DNA of 64,000 nt from Bradyrhizobium sp. SK17 (GCF_002831585.1 NZ_CP025113.1:2356001-2420000); one strand, 5' to 3'. Counted from the first letter of the stretch, positions 18,715 through 28,426 are shown. Made by a program: numbers and translations. The notes: generated from the sequence alone by a model not told the origin.

Positions 18715-21700
18715 TGGCGACCTATTCGTATGGGAGCGGCTGGAATCAGTTGTTGACCGCGGACCAGCTTGTGGACCTGCAAGGTCTGCTCGATCAGCAA
18801 AGACTCCTGTATGCAGACAATAACTTTCGAGTGGGCTTGGGTTTGCCTCTCTATGCGACGTTGCTTAACGACATCAGCGATGTCACGAACGTGAATGGAC
18901 ATGATGTCTACACGCCTAAGGCGGGTGTGGATCCTGCGGTCTACAACTGGATCTTCAACGCAGTCAACATCAACAACCAGAATGGATTTGCGGCCGACTT
19001 TATCGCGACATATACCGTCGAAGAAAAGAGTTTACGAGATGGCGCCGCTGACGTTGGTGATTCGCCTGAAGAACTAGCGCAGAAAGCTTCGAACAATATT
19101 GCCTTTAACTTGATCGATGGCTTGGAGAAAAGTGGCGGTCAGCTTCCCAGCATCGAAGGCCTTGGCGTAATTGACGCCGGTGCCGCCGCGTCGGCGGTTT
19201 TTACTGATACGGATACACCGGACGGTGACTACGCTGGTTGGGCGGGTACGTTGCTCTTCCCGTACCTTGGTGTCAGCAGTTTTTACGACAACTGGCTGCT
19301 CAATACTGAACCGTTCAGCGGAACGCAACAGGGCGCTGCCGGCGCAATTCAGTCTGTGACGTACAAGCACGAAAGTGGCACCTACGATCTGATTTCAAGC
19401 ATCGAAGCGGCGCAGAAGACGAGCCAAGACCTTTCTGATCCGCATGCGAGTAAGTTCAATTTGTTCGATGCGATCGAAGGGGTGCGGTCTCTCATTGGCG
19501 GTCCGCAGGGCGCCATCGTGAGCAATCAGGCGCCGCTCGCAAAGACCACGCAGTCGTTTTTTCAGACCTATTACGGATTGGCTCCCAAGAGCGAGTGGAT
19601 TCCGTCGTCGGAGGATATGCTTTTCTCCCAAACGACCGGCGGTCAACTTTGGGGGGCGTTCCTTCGCATGGCTTTCGGCGGCCACCAAGGAATTCAGTAC
19701 GTCGCTGGAACGGTCGCGCCGGACTCAGATTTGTCCGCCCCCGACGATGACCGTACGACGGTAATGACCGGTGGCTCCAACAATGACGTCATTTACGCGC
19801 CTCTCTCAGGTGACGCGCTGATCGATGGCGGAGGGGGCAATGACACGATCTATGGCGGCGGCGGCACCGACCTTATGTTTGGTGGAGACGGGAACAACAC
19901 GCTCTATGCCGGGGATGGCGCCAAGCAGATCCTGGTGGGGGGAACAGGCGACACTGCAGCAGCTGCTGCCGTTGCCGGCAATTCGACACCAGACAGTCCT
20001 GCGGCCGGGAACAATACGTTCATTGTCAATCCGACTAACGCTGTCGTGGACCACCCTACTAATACGATCATGATCGGTGGCGCTGGAAACGATATCTTCA
20101 ATTTTGGTGCGGGCGGACAGGATACGGCCGTCATCTGGGGGAACGGTGGGAACGACACCTTGAACGATCTCGGCGGCGCGACAATCTGGGTTGTAAACGC
20201 GCCTGATGCGTCGCTGCAGACGGTCGAGAATCTCGATCTTGACGCCTTTGCGAAGGGCGTCGAGAACTCATATTTCCCCGGCTACAACTTTCAGGAATAC
20301 GCTGGGGAAGACATATTCATCATCAATCCAACGCCCAGCTTCACACTTACTTTGAACGGACACGCGGTTAGCAGCCTACTCCAAGGCTATTATTCCTGGC
20401 CGTCCGATCCTGCTTACAATCCAATCTACTACAACTTGGCCGATCCAAATAACTACGAAGACCTTGATCCGATCGGAAGCTCATCGGGCCAGTTCGGGCT
20501 GCCTTCGTCTGGTACCACGAGGCAGTTCTCTCTCGGTGACTATCAATCGAATTCATCCGATCTCGGCGACAACGTACGAGTTTGGGCCACTCAGCCGACG
20601 AACAATCTTGCAGGTCGTATCGACCTGGCCTCTGTGGACGATGCCGGCCCTACGCCAACATCGGTGACAAATGTTGCGTTCGTTTCAGACGACTATGTGA
20701 CCGATACTATTACGACTAACTTCTCCTTCACGCAGGCAACTGGCGCTTACGATACACTTCTCGGAACTGGGTTTCGAGAATTTCTGGAAATAGATGGAGC
20801 CAACGATACCATCGTTTCGATGAATAGTCGCAACACGCTCAGCGCAAGCGGCAGTCACGATCTGCTCGAGGCCGGCACATCTCACAACGAACTGACCGCC
20901 CATGGAGCGAACGAAACACTCAGCTCCAGCGGCAGCTTGAACCTCCTTACCGATGTTTCCGGACACAACACTCTTATCAGCACAGGAACCAACGATACGC
21001 TGATTGGCTCCGAGAATGGCACCACGCTGATCGGGAGCGGCACCAACGCAACAGCCTTGTACCAGACCTCAGGCACTACCGTCGATCTCCGTGCGGGAAT
21101 CGCGGGAAGGCTTGGGACGGATTTCGCTACGGACGTTCTGATCGGCATAACCAACGTCGTCGCAGCCGCTGATGACATCATCATCGTTGGAAGCGATGAT
21201 AACACCTACACCATCACAGCAGCCGGTTCGAACGATACGCTTATTGCCGGCGCAGCCCGTGGTGTGCTGATTGACACCGGCTCTTCAGACACGTTGGTCG
21301 GCAGCGGGACGGGAAGCACCCTTGATGCATCTCAAGGCAGTGGGTCGCTGGTCACTTACACCAAAAACAATGTTGTGGTCGATCTTTCGGCGAACACTGC
21401 TTACGTGAACGGAAGCTCGCTCAATGACGTACTCATCGGCGTTCATGCCGTCTCGGCATCAGGAACGAACGACACGTTGATTGGTGGCGGTGCGGATACG
21501 ACGCTCATCGGAAACACGACAGGAAATACGCTGATCGGCGGTAGCGGCCAAGCCACTATCGAGTACACGATTGACAACGTTTACGTTGACCTTGCTGCCA
21601 ACACGGCCTCGTCGTCGACCGGATTTGATACGCTTTCCGATGTCTCGGCTGCCACTGTTTCCGGAACAGCTGACACCATTGCCGCCGGCTCCGCCAGCTT

Positions 21701-24700
21701 TGTTCTCACGGCGGCAGGAGCCTCCGACGTGCTTATCGGTGGTTCGGGGGCCTCGACACTCCAGGCGACCGGGCAATTTGAGACATTGTTGGGTGGATCT
21801 GGCGGCAATTCACTAGTTTCTTCGGGGCAACACAATACTTTGGTCGCCCAAAGTACAAACAACACACTGATTACGTCGGGAACCAGCGACACACTCCTGG
21901 CTTCCGCCGGTGCGGATCACTTGGTGGCAGACGGCGCGACCCAAGCAACGCTCGTCGGAAACGTCGCCGGTAGTACCTTGCAGGCATTGAACGGGGCCGA
22001 CGCTGTTGCCGCCTATGCGCTCGACAACGTGACCGTCAACTTGGAGACCGGTCTGGCGAGCATCGCGGGTACCGGAAGCTCTGACGTTCTGATCGGAATC
22101 AATGCAGCGGAGGCGCTTGGCGTCGGAGACACGCTGCAGGGGTCGACTGGAGTTTCCACACTCATCAGCAGCGGCGCTGGAAATACCCTTGTTGGCGGCG
22201 GAACAGGCACAATCGCTGAGTATGGCGGTAACGGCGTTACGGTAGATTTGTCGGCTCAAATCGCTCGGGTTAACGGCTCGTCGGCCTACGACACGCTCGT
22301 TGGCATCTCGAACGCAACTGTGACGGGACACGGCGATACGCTGATAGGCGGGACAGCGTCGCAGACATTGCAATCTAGCGGCTCCGAAAACACTCTCATT
22401 GCCGGCACCGCGGCCGTTTCGCTCGTTTCCAGTGGGACGAATGACACGCTGTTCGGCAATCTGGCTTCAAGCGTATTGCAAAGTGACTCTCAGGGCACTG
22501 TGGTCGCTTATTCAATCGACGGAGTGACGGTCGATCTCGACAACGGGACCGCCAGCGGTTCTTCGGGTACGGACACGCTATCAGGATTCGTTGGGGCCGC
22601 GGCCTTGGGAAGCGGCGATACATTGATTTCGCTCAGCGGCAACAACACGCTGTTCAGCAATGCCAACGGGAACACGCTGAGGACGTCGTCCAATACGGTC
22701 GAGGTACTCTATTCCGCGGACGACATGCTTATTGATCTCCCGGGTGGGACGGCGGGCGTTCAAGGATCTGGCCGGCACGATACCCTAATTGGTGTTCAGA
22801 CCGTCGACCTGACTGGCGTCGATGGAACTATTGTCAGCAATGGAAGCGGAAATACGCTGATAAGTGCAAGCACCTCAAATACGCTGGAGTATTCCAACGA
22901 CGACGTGTTGGTTGACCTTGCCGTGGGATCGGCCGCCGTCGCGGGCGACGCGCAGGCGGATCAGATTATTGGTCTGAATCATATCGTCCTTTCCGGTACG
23001 AATGACGTTGCCAGAGCGGGAACGTTCGCCGCAACACTCGTCGCGTCGGGGACCAGTGACACGCTTGAGGGGCAAGCCGCCGGCTCAACTCTAATTGCCT
23101 CTGGAGCGTCTTCTGGCGCACTGGCGCGGTATACGAAGAGCTTTATCACGATAGACCTCGCCGCCGGCAGAGCGACGAGCCGCACCGGCACCTATGACAG
23201 CCTAATCGGCATTAGTGCAGTCGATGCTGCCGGTCAGAATGAGATCGTTCATGGCGGCACATCAGCAGGTACCCTTTCATCCAGTGGCTCGTCGAACACG
23301 TTGACCGCGGGGACCAATCAAGACACGCTTCTCTCGACCGGCGCCAATAACACCCTGATCGCCGGCGCGACGACGGCGACGCTCATTTCGACGGGGACGG
23401 GCGACACGCTGGTCGGAAGCGGCGCTGGAAGCACGTTGATTGCATCCACGGGAATCGCGGCAATCGCCGAATACGATGTTGACCATGCGATCGTCGATCT
23501 CGGATCGGGATCAGCTTCCATTGCGGGATCCGGCGCTTCGGACACTCTGATTGGTCTGACGGCGGCCCTTGTCACTGGGTCTAATGATCAAGTGCAAGCA
23601 GCGGCGGCTGGTTCGGTCTTGGAGGCCTCTGGGGAGAGCGACACACTTGTCGGCTCAAGCGGCAAGGATACGCTGTCATCCTCTGGCAGCTATAACCTGC
23701 TGATCGGTGGCGCGGGGAACGATCTTGTCACATCATCCGGCCTCGGCGATACGTTGATAGCGAGCCAGGCGGGTGACACGTTGTCCTCGAGCGGCGTTGG
23801 AAACACGCTCATCGCTCAGTCCGGTGCGGATACTCTGGTCTCGACCGGTGGACTTGATATCTTGGTTGGCAATGGCCAAGGGAGCAAGCTTGTAGGTACG
23901 GGTAGCTTTCTTGGCGTCGCTACTTACTCCTCGGACAATACCGTTGTCGATTTGAGCCAAGGGACCGCGACGATCAGCGGCTCATCGCTCAGCGATACTT
24001 TGGTCGGATTTGAGGCTGCTTGGGTCAGCGGCTCAAACGATACGCTAGTTGGAAGCAACGGCGGGGACCAACTCACCGCTACCGGCTCGGATGATATCGT
24101 ACTGGGCGGCGCGGGCAACGACACGCTGTTTATCAATAGTGGCAACAATACCTTCTACGGTGGCGATGGTCAGAATACGTTTACGGTAGAGAGTGCCGTC
24201 GTCAATGACGGTCTCGATCAACCCCAGAATCTGATTGCGGATTTTGATCCGAGCCGCGATGTCATCGACCTTTCTCACGTCAACGGGGTGAGCTCTCTGG
24301 CCGATCTCATCTTTGATACAGTTTCGTATGGAGGTGCTTCCTATCTCGAGATCGGCCTTGGCTCGGGTCAAGCGATCATGCTTGCGGGCGTGGCCGAGAC
24401 ACAACTTGGTAGTGCGAACTTTACCTTCAAGGACACGAACGCTTCCGATACGATCGTCGGCAATAGCGGAAACAACCTGCTCGTGGCTAACAGCGGCAAT
24501 GATACGCTAGTCGGCGGCGGGGGATCCGACACATATCGAGTCGGCTCTTCCTTCGGGCAGGACGTCATCCAGAATAATGCTTCTGATGGTGTGATGGCCG
24601 CAATGGGTGAGGTCGATTTTGGTGCTGGGATAGCCGATCAAGATCTGTGGTTCCAACAGGTCGGAAATGATCTCCAGATCGACAAGCTCGGTACGCAGGA

Positions 24701-24917
24701 CAGCGTTACTGTCTCCAACTGGTACGGTAACGATCGGGCACAAGTCCAGACGTTTGCTCTGGCGGACGGCATGAGGATCGATAGCCAAATTGCTCAACTC
24801 GTGTCGGCCATGGCAACGTACTCAGCTGCCAATCCCGGATTCGATCCTAGTTTGGCGACGTCGATGCCGACGGATGCCGCTCTAACAAGTGCGATAGGAA
24901 GCTCATGGCATACGTGA
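18714..24917 (+). CDS. Giant RTX-like calcium-binding exoprotein (2067 residues)
   Basis: Residues 1-345 form a unique non-repetitive domain of unknown function. Residues 350-410 carry classical RTX nonapeptides (GGGGNDTIYGGGGTDLMFGGDGNNTL). A second non-repetitive domain lies at about 480-670. Residues about 700-1770 hold eleven degenerate repeats of roughly 100 residues, each with xVDLxxGTA...GSxxDTLIGI followed by several NTL/DTL turns. More RTX turns follow, and then a C-terminal region matching the end of the module 1 exoprotein (LWFQQVGNDLQID, VTVSNWY, QLVSAMATY, GSSWHT). There is no N-terminal signal peptide, as expected for type I secretion. The stop overlaps the next start codon. Likely a surface or released adhesin; calcium would fold the beta-roll. 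Confidence 0.85.
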   Translation: MATYSYGSGWNQLLTADQLVDLQGLLDQQRLLYADNNFRVGLGLPLYATLLNDISDVTNVNGHDVYTPKAGVDPAVYNWIFNAVNINNQNGFAADFIATYTVEEKSLRDGAADVGDSPEELAQKASNNIAFNLIDGLEKSGGQLPSIEGLGVIDAGAAASAVFTDTDTPDGDYAGWAGTLLFPYLGVSSFYDNWLLNTEPFSGTQQGAAGAIQSVTYKHESGTYDLISSIEAAQKTSQDLSDPHASKFNLFDAIEGVRSLIGGPQGAIVSNQAPLAKTTQSFFQTYYGLAPKSEWIPSSEDMLFSQTTGGQLWGAFLRMAFGGHQGIQYVAGTVAPDSDLSAPDDDRTTVMTGGSNNDVIYAPLSGDALIDGGGGNDTIYGGGGTDLMFGGDGNNTLYAGDGAKQILVGGTGDTAAAAAVAGNSTPDSPAAGNNTFIVNPTNAVVDHPTNTIMIGGAGNDIFNFGAGGQDTAVIWGNGGNDTLNDLGGATIWVVNAPDASLQTVENLDLDAFAKGVENSYFPGYNFQEYAGEDIFIINPTPSFTLTLNGHAVSSLLQGYYSWPSDPAYNPIYYNLADPNNYEDLDPIGSSSGQFGLPSSGTTRQFSLGDYQSNSSDLGDNVRVWATQPTNNLAGRIDLASVDDAGPTPTSVTNVAFVSDDYVTDTITTNFSFTQATGAYDTLLGTGFREFLEIDGANDTIVSMNSRNTLSASGSHDLLEAGTSHNELTAHGANETLSSSGSLNLLTDVSGHNTLISTGTNDTLIGSENGTTLIGSGTNATALYQTSGTTVDLRAGIAGRLGTDFATDVLIGITNVVAAADDIIIVGSDDNTYTITAAGSNDTLIAGAARGVLIDTGSSDTLVGSGTGSTLDASQGSGSLVTYTKNNVVVDLSANTAYVNGSSLNDVLIGVHAVSASGTNDTLIGGGADTTLIGNTTGNTLIGGSGQATIEYTIDNVYVDLAANTASSSTGFDTLSDVSAATVSGTADTIAAGSASFVLTAAGASDVLIGGSGASTLQATGQFETLLGGSGGNSLVSSGQHNTLVAQSTNNTLITSGTSDTLLASAGADHLVADGATQATLVGNVAGSTLQALNGADAVAAYALDNVTVNLETGLASIAGTGSSDVLIGINAAEALGVGDTLQGSTGVSTLISSGAGNTLVGGGTGTIAEYGGNGVTVDLSAQIARVNGSSAYDTLVGISNATVTGHGDTLIGGTASQTLQSSGSENTLIAGTAAVSLVSSGTNDTLFGNLASSVLQSDSQGTVVAYSIDGVTVDLDNGTASGSSGTDTLSGFVGAAALGSGDTLISLSGNNTLFSNANGNTLRTSSNTVEVLYSADDMLIDLPGGTAGVQGSGRHDTLIGVQTVDLTGVDGTIVSNGSGNTLISASTSNTLEYSNDDVLVDLAVGSAAVAGDAQADQIIGLNHIVLSGTNDVARAGTFAATLVASGTSDTLEGQAAGSTLIASGASSGALARYTKSFITIDLAAGRATSRTGTYDSLIGISAVDAAGQNEIVHGGTSAGTLSSSGSSNTLTAGTNQDTLLSTGANNTLIAGATTATLISTGTGDTLVGSGAGSTLIASTGIAAIAEYDVDHAIVDLGSGSASIAGSGASDTLIGLTAALVTGSNDQVQAAAAGSVLEASGESDTLVGSSGKDTLSSSGSYNLLIGGAGNDLVTSSGLGDTLIASQAGDTLSSSGVGNTLIAQSGADTLVSTGGLDILVGNGQGSKLVGTGSFLGVATYSSDNTVVDLSQGTATISGSSLSDTLVGFEAAWVSGSNDTLVGSNGGDQLTATGSDDIVLGGAGNDTLFINSGNNTFYGGDGQNTFTVESAVVNDGLDQPQNLIADFDPSRDVIDLSHVNGVSSLADLIFDTVSYGGASYLEIGLGSGQAIMLAGVAETQLGSANFTFKDTNASDTIVGNSGNNLLVANSGNDTLVGGGGSDTYRVGSSFGQDVIQNNASDGVMAAMGEVDFGAGIADQDLWFQQVGNDLQIDKLGTQDSVTVSNWYGNDRAQVQTFALADGMRIDSQIAQLVSAMATYSAANPGFDPSLATSMPTDAALTSAIGSSWHT

Positions 24918-26308
24918 GCCCGATGACAAGCGCGATCGAACGCCCCGTGCGTGATGCCAAAGCGACTTTCGCGGCGGCGGAGAGGCTGCACGGCGAGGGT
25001 CGCTTTGTGGAAGCAGAGCGCCTACTCAGCGAGGCCGTTATAGAGTGGCCAACAGACGTCAGTCTGCGCAATGCAAGAGGAGTGATGTTCGCTTCGATGA
25101 GGCGACATCTCGATGCTGTGTGGTGCTATCGTGACGCTCTGAAGTGTGACCCGACGGCCGGCGGTGTTTGGTCAAATCTCGGCAACGTCCTGACGCAGCT
25201 AAATTACCTCGATTCTGCAATCGTCTGTCACCAAACGGCAATCTCGCTCTCGTCCGAGACGGATCCTCTTCTATTCCAGAATCTGGGCGTGTCATTGGCC
25301 GAGGCAGGGCGCCACGGCGAGGCTGTGATTGCTTTCAGCAAAGCCATCGAACTCAAGCCTGATTATCACACGGCACGCTGGGATCGCGCTCTAAGCCGTC
25401 TCGTACTCGGAAACTACCGTGAAGCCTGGCCAGATTACGAGGCGCGCAAACTTACCGGCCAGCTTCCAACACGTAAACTCCCTGGTGTCGAATGGAACGG
25501 AGCTCCTTATTCGGGCAGGCGTCTCCTGCTGGTTTCCGAACAGGGGTTTGGAGATGCGATCTGGATTGCCCGGTATCTGCCGCGCGTTAAGGCGCTCGGC
25601 GGTGATCTTACCATCGAATGCAGAAGTGAGCTTGCTCCGCTGATCGAACGGATGGGAGTCGCCGATCGCATCATCGCGCCAGGAACAAGCGTCGATGCTG
25701 ATCTGCACGCATATGTTTGCAGCTTGCCGTCGTTTTTCACGCAAGAGTTCGCAACAATTCCCGGTGCGCCGTATCTTTCGGCTGCACCGGGGCGAGTCCG
25801 GGAGATGTCTCCCCTATTCGCGGGCGCGGGGCGGCAGCTTAAGGTCGGAATTGTTTGGTCCGGAAGTGTCACATTCGGAAAGAATCGGCGGCGAGCGCAG
25901 AAGCTACTGAATTTCTTCCAAGCCTGCGCGCTCCCGGGTGTGGAACTGTATAGTTTGCAGAAGGGCCCCCCAATCAAGGAGCTTACTTCTCTTCCGCGTG
26001 GTGGTCCGATCAAGGATTTGGCGCCATACCTTCACGATTTTGCTGACACGGCAGCAGCGATATCTCACCTGGACTTGGTCGTGATGACAGATAGCGCCGT
26101 CGCGCACCTAACGGGGGCGCTGGGCAAGCCTGTATGGGTTTTGCTTGGTCATTCGGCCCACTGGCTTTGGCTTGAGAACCGTTCAGATAGCCCGTGGTAC
26201 CCTTCCATGAAGCTCTATCGGCCACGAGCGGAGGGCGATTGGGACCACGTGTTCGATCAGGTCTCCGCGGATTTGATGAAGTTGGTGCATCATCGGCAAA
26301 ATAGCTGA
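24905..26308 (+). CDS. TPR-containing GT-B type glycosyltransferase (intact)
   Basis: 467 residues. The ATG at 24905 lies 13 bases inside the preceding exoprotein gene, which ends at 24917. TPR-like repeats occupy about residues 18-165 (NARGVMFASMRRHLDAVWCYRDAL, VWSNLGNVLTQLNYLDSAIVCH, LFQNLGVSLAEAGRHGEAVIAFSKAIE). A glycosyltransferase domain related to GT9/GT41-type folds follows: LLLVSEQGFGDAIWIARYLPRVKALGG, KVGIVWSGSVTFGKNRRRA, then VVMTDSAVAHLTGALGKPVWVLLG, likely the sugar-nucleotide side. No export signal, so cytoplasmic. The probable role is to glycosylate the coupled Ser/Thr/Asn-rich exoprotein before export. This is inference; some TPR proteins of this family have other acceptors. 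Confidence 0.85.
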   Translation: MAYVSPMTSAIERPVRDAKATFAAAERLHGEGRFVEAERLLSEAVIEWPTDVSLRNARGVMFASMRRHLDAVWCYRDALKCDPTAGGVWSNLGNVLTQLNYLDSAIVCHQTAISLSSETDPLLFQNLGVSLAEAGRHGEAVIAFSKAIELKPDYHTARWDRALSRLVLGNYREAWPDYEARKLTGQLPTRKLPGVEWNGAPYSGRRLLLVSEQGFGDAIWIARYLPRVKALGGDLTIECRSELAPLIERMGVADRIIAPGTSVDADLHAYVCSLPSFFTQEFATIPGAPYLSAAPGRVREMSPLFAGAGRQLKVGIVWSGSVTFGKNRRRAQKLLNFFQACALPGVELYSLQKGPPIKELTSLPRGGPIKDLAPYLHDFADTAAAISHLDLVVMTDSAVAHLTGALGKPVWVLLGHSAHWLWLENRSDSPWYPSMKLYRPRAEGDWDHVFDQVSADLMKLVHHRQNS

Positions 26309-26400
26309 GTGCGAGGTGGAATCTCGAGATTGTCCCAGCAAGCGCCGCCTGCACCAAGGGTTGGGCGCAGAAGCGATCTACGGGCGCGCATCGCACCGGT

Positions 26401-27759
26401 TCATTCAAGAATCGCGTGAGTTCGCGGTCGACCCAATAGCAACGAGAAGCTGTGAGCGATGGGCTTGCGGCTTGATGTCCGGCGGGGCGCCGTCTCGGCG
26501 TGCCGGTAATGGTCTGTAGTTTGCGCGAGGTCACGGTGCCGGAAGCGACGAACGATATCTCGGGATTGCAGTGTCTGCAGCTCCTGCTGCGATATCATCA
26601 GGTTGCGGTTGATCCCGAGCAGATCCGTCATCAATTTGGTGGCGTCACCATTGGCGTGACTGAGATGTTGCGCTGCGCCAAGGAGCTGAAACTCAAGGCC
26701 CGCGCGGAGGTGCTCAGCTGGGACAGGCTCGCTCGGATGGCCTTGCTGAACTAGCCGAGTGCCATGGACTTCAATCAACGTTTGGCAGAGCGCGATCGCT
26801 AACGGAATAGCGGTGCGCGGGTGTGCGATCCAGACGCCATCGATGAGATCGAAGCTGTCTACGTTCTTTGGCAATACCTGGGAGACGATCAGCGCGACGT
26901 CGGCTGCACAGCGCCGCTGGTCGTCGCGCAGCTTCGGTAGCCAGCCATCATGCCATGCCTTCGTCCGCTTCGATTCCCAGAGGATCGTGCCGGCCGACTG
27001 TCCGATACCAGCATTAACCTGTTGGACTAGATCGGCACCGAGTTCGCCCTTGCCGACGGGGTCAATGACGTCGGTCGGAAATCTACTCCGAAGGATCTCC
27101 TCCAGCTCGAGTTCGAGCACTTCTCCCTGAGATTGCTGCGAGCCTTGCTCTGCTTTCCGTTTGAGCTCCTCGATAGTACGAGCCATGGATTCAATGGTCT
27201 GATCCTTCTCCATGACACGAAGGCGAGCTGCTTCGTCTGCATCCTGCTTGGCCTTCGTACGAACTTCCTCAACCGAGGCCAGCACCCGCTTTTCGACCGT
27301 GAGGTCCAGTTCGCGCTTCTCTTCCTCGAGTTCGCGCTGCTTGCGTAAAACGCCGGCATGGGCCTGCTGAGCCTCAGCAAGTTTGGCATTGTTCGCTTCC
27401 AAATTACGACGGAGTTCGGCGGTCTCAGTTTCCTTCGCTTGCAGTTCGGTTAAGACCGCTTCGCGAGCCTTCTTTGCCTCGGCGGTGATCACCTGAGCGC
27501 GTTCGGCGGCAATCTTGTGGGCGACTTGGTCATCGACCTGCTCGCGCGCCTTGGCGAGATCTTCTCGCTCCTTGCGTACAAGGTCGAGGTTTCGGGCTAC
27601 TTCGGCATCTTTGTGGGCAAGCTGTTCCTGAAAGCTTCGACGGGTTTTCTCGATAAGGGGAGCGGCCAGCGACTCCGTTAGTCGGATTTCGTGGCGACAG
27701 TTCGGGCAGTTGAGCGTGGGCTCATGTGCAAAGTTTGCATGAGGCGTCTTGAGATTCAT
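26401..27759 (-). CDS. DUF2130 coiled-coil protein with replaced C-terminus
   Basis: 452 residues, starting after a good Shine-Dalgarno (AGGAA). The N-terminus has a zinc-ribbon-like CPNC motif (LNCPNCRHEIRLTE). A long coiled coil (about residues 40-240) precedes the DUF2130 core (LEEILRSRFPTDVIDPVGKGELGADLVQQV, SAGTILWESKRTKAWHDGWLPKLRDDQR). The family match ends after LCQTLIEVHG. From about 26755 down, the frame runs antisense through the transporter remnant and gives unrelated sequence. The natural end of the gene is therefore lost, although the core is intact. DUF2130 has no firm function. Confidence 0.8.
   Translation of the reverse strand: MNLKTPHANFAHEPTLNCPNCRHEIRLTESLAAPLIEKTRRSFQEQLAHKDAEVARNLDLVRKEREDLAKAREQVDDQVAHKIAAERAQVITAEAKKAREAVLTELQAKETETAELRRNLEANNAKLAEAQQAHAGVLRKQRELEEEKRELDLTVEKRVLASVEEVRTKAKQDADEAARLRVMEKDQTIESMARTIEELKRKAEQGSQQSQGEVLELELEEILRSRFPTDVIDPVGKGELGADLVQQVNAGIGQSAGTILWESKRTKAWHDGWLPKLRDDQRRCAADVALIVSQVLPKNVDSFDLIDGVWIAHPRTAIPLAIALCQTLIEVHGTRLVQQGHPSEPVPAEHLRAGLEFQLLGAAQHLSHANGDATKLMTDLLGINRNLMISQQELQTLQSRDIVRRFRHRDLAQTTDHYRHAETAPRRTSSRKPIAHSFSLLLGRPRTHAILE
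26536..26754 (+). pseudogene. Type I secretion ABC transporter, N-terminal C39-like fragment
   Basis: From GTG at 26536 it reads SGLQCLQLLLRYHQVAVDPEQIRHQFGG, then GVTEMLRCAKELKLKARAEVLSWDRLARM. This matches the C39-peptidase-like domain at the N-terminus of HlyB-type exporter ATPases. The first part ends SGLQCL rather than having a clear catalytic Cys in the usual place, as in RTX exporters with inactive C39 domains. The membrane and ATPase domains are missing; homology stops at about 26740, where the DUF2130 gene is also broken. It lies 230 bp after the RTX-like operon on the same strand, where the dedicated exporter would be expected. Confidence 0.7.
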
Positions 27760-28213
27760 GGCGATTCCTTCCGCTACCGACCCAGCAGCCGATATGCCGA
27801 ATGCGGCACGATTCCGCCACAGGCGCGTCGGCCAGGAGCTCAGGCTCTCGGCCTTATCCCACCGGTGTCGAATTGGTTGGTTGACTCGAATATCGGCGGT
27901 CGGTTGAGTCGCGGCACCCGCCGGTCGACGTCTCAGGTCGAGGACGAAGGACTAGGGACCCAGGCTAGTGGCAGTAGGGCGAGGCGGCATGTCGCTCCGG
28001 GGCGTTGACTTCGCCTATTGACTGCTGCGGGGCTATCGGTGGGCCCCCCTTCCACTGGTACCCAGTGGGCCTTTTCATCGCGGACCGTAGAAGGACGCCG
28101 GATCGAAACCTTGGGAATTCAAGCTTGGTGAATTCCGCGCGCAAGGGTTGTGTTTGGCCGGGAACTCGCTAAGCTGCCCAAACTGGGCGGGAAGAGCGTC
28201 ATCGACGGGGTTA
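27760..28213. other. Intergenic stretch without a supported gene
   Basis: Small frames only. The minus-strand frame ending at 28075 (ATIGVVDNNPVDDALPAQFGQL type sequence, in a different phase) may be the frameshifted remainder of the small secreted protein at 28214-28426, but nothing is recognised. Confidence 0.35.
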
Positions 28214-28426
28214 TTATCGACGACGCCGATTGTGTTTGGATTCGTTCTTTCTGATTTTTGGTCGCGGAGACGCGATGGGCATATTTTGAGGCGGGGTATT
28301 GAGGAGTCGGTCAGCCGGACTTGGCAAGGATTGCTCAATCCTTGATCCGATGTTCGGGTCCACTCCAGAAGGCTGGGCGTGAAGCCCGGAGCCTACGACG
28401 CTGGCGAGGATGGCCAAAGAGGCCAT
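28214..28426 (-). CDS. Small secreted protein with VDPNI-x-x-RIE motif, possibly truncated
   Basis: 70 residues from ATG at 28426, with a signal peptide (MASLAILASVVGSGLHAQ) followed by GVDPNIGSRIEQSLPSPADR and a basic tail. The motif VDPNI..RIE..LP.P also opens the mature outer-membrane-like protein encoded divergently at 28488, only about 60 bp away. The two probably belong together or derive from one ancestor. The arginine-rich end looks like out-of-frame sequence, so it may be a remnant. Similar short Pro-rich starts occur in two-partner-secretion transporters, but no POTRA or barrel is present. Confidence 0.4.
   Translation of the reverse strand: MASLAILASVVGSGLHAQPSGVDPNIGSRIEQSLPSPADRLLNTPPQNMPIASPRPKIRKNESKHNRRRR

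Noticed and set aside
27691..28008. 105-residue rightward frame upstream of the DUF2130 start
   Set aside because: No recognisable motif, no Shine-Dalgarno, and a basic Arg/Gly composition typical of a chance frame.
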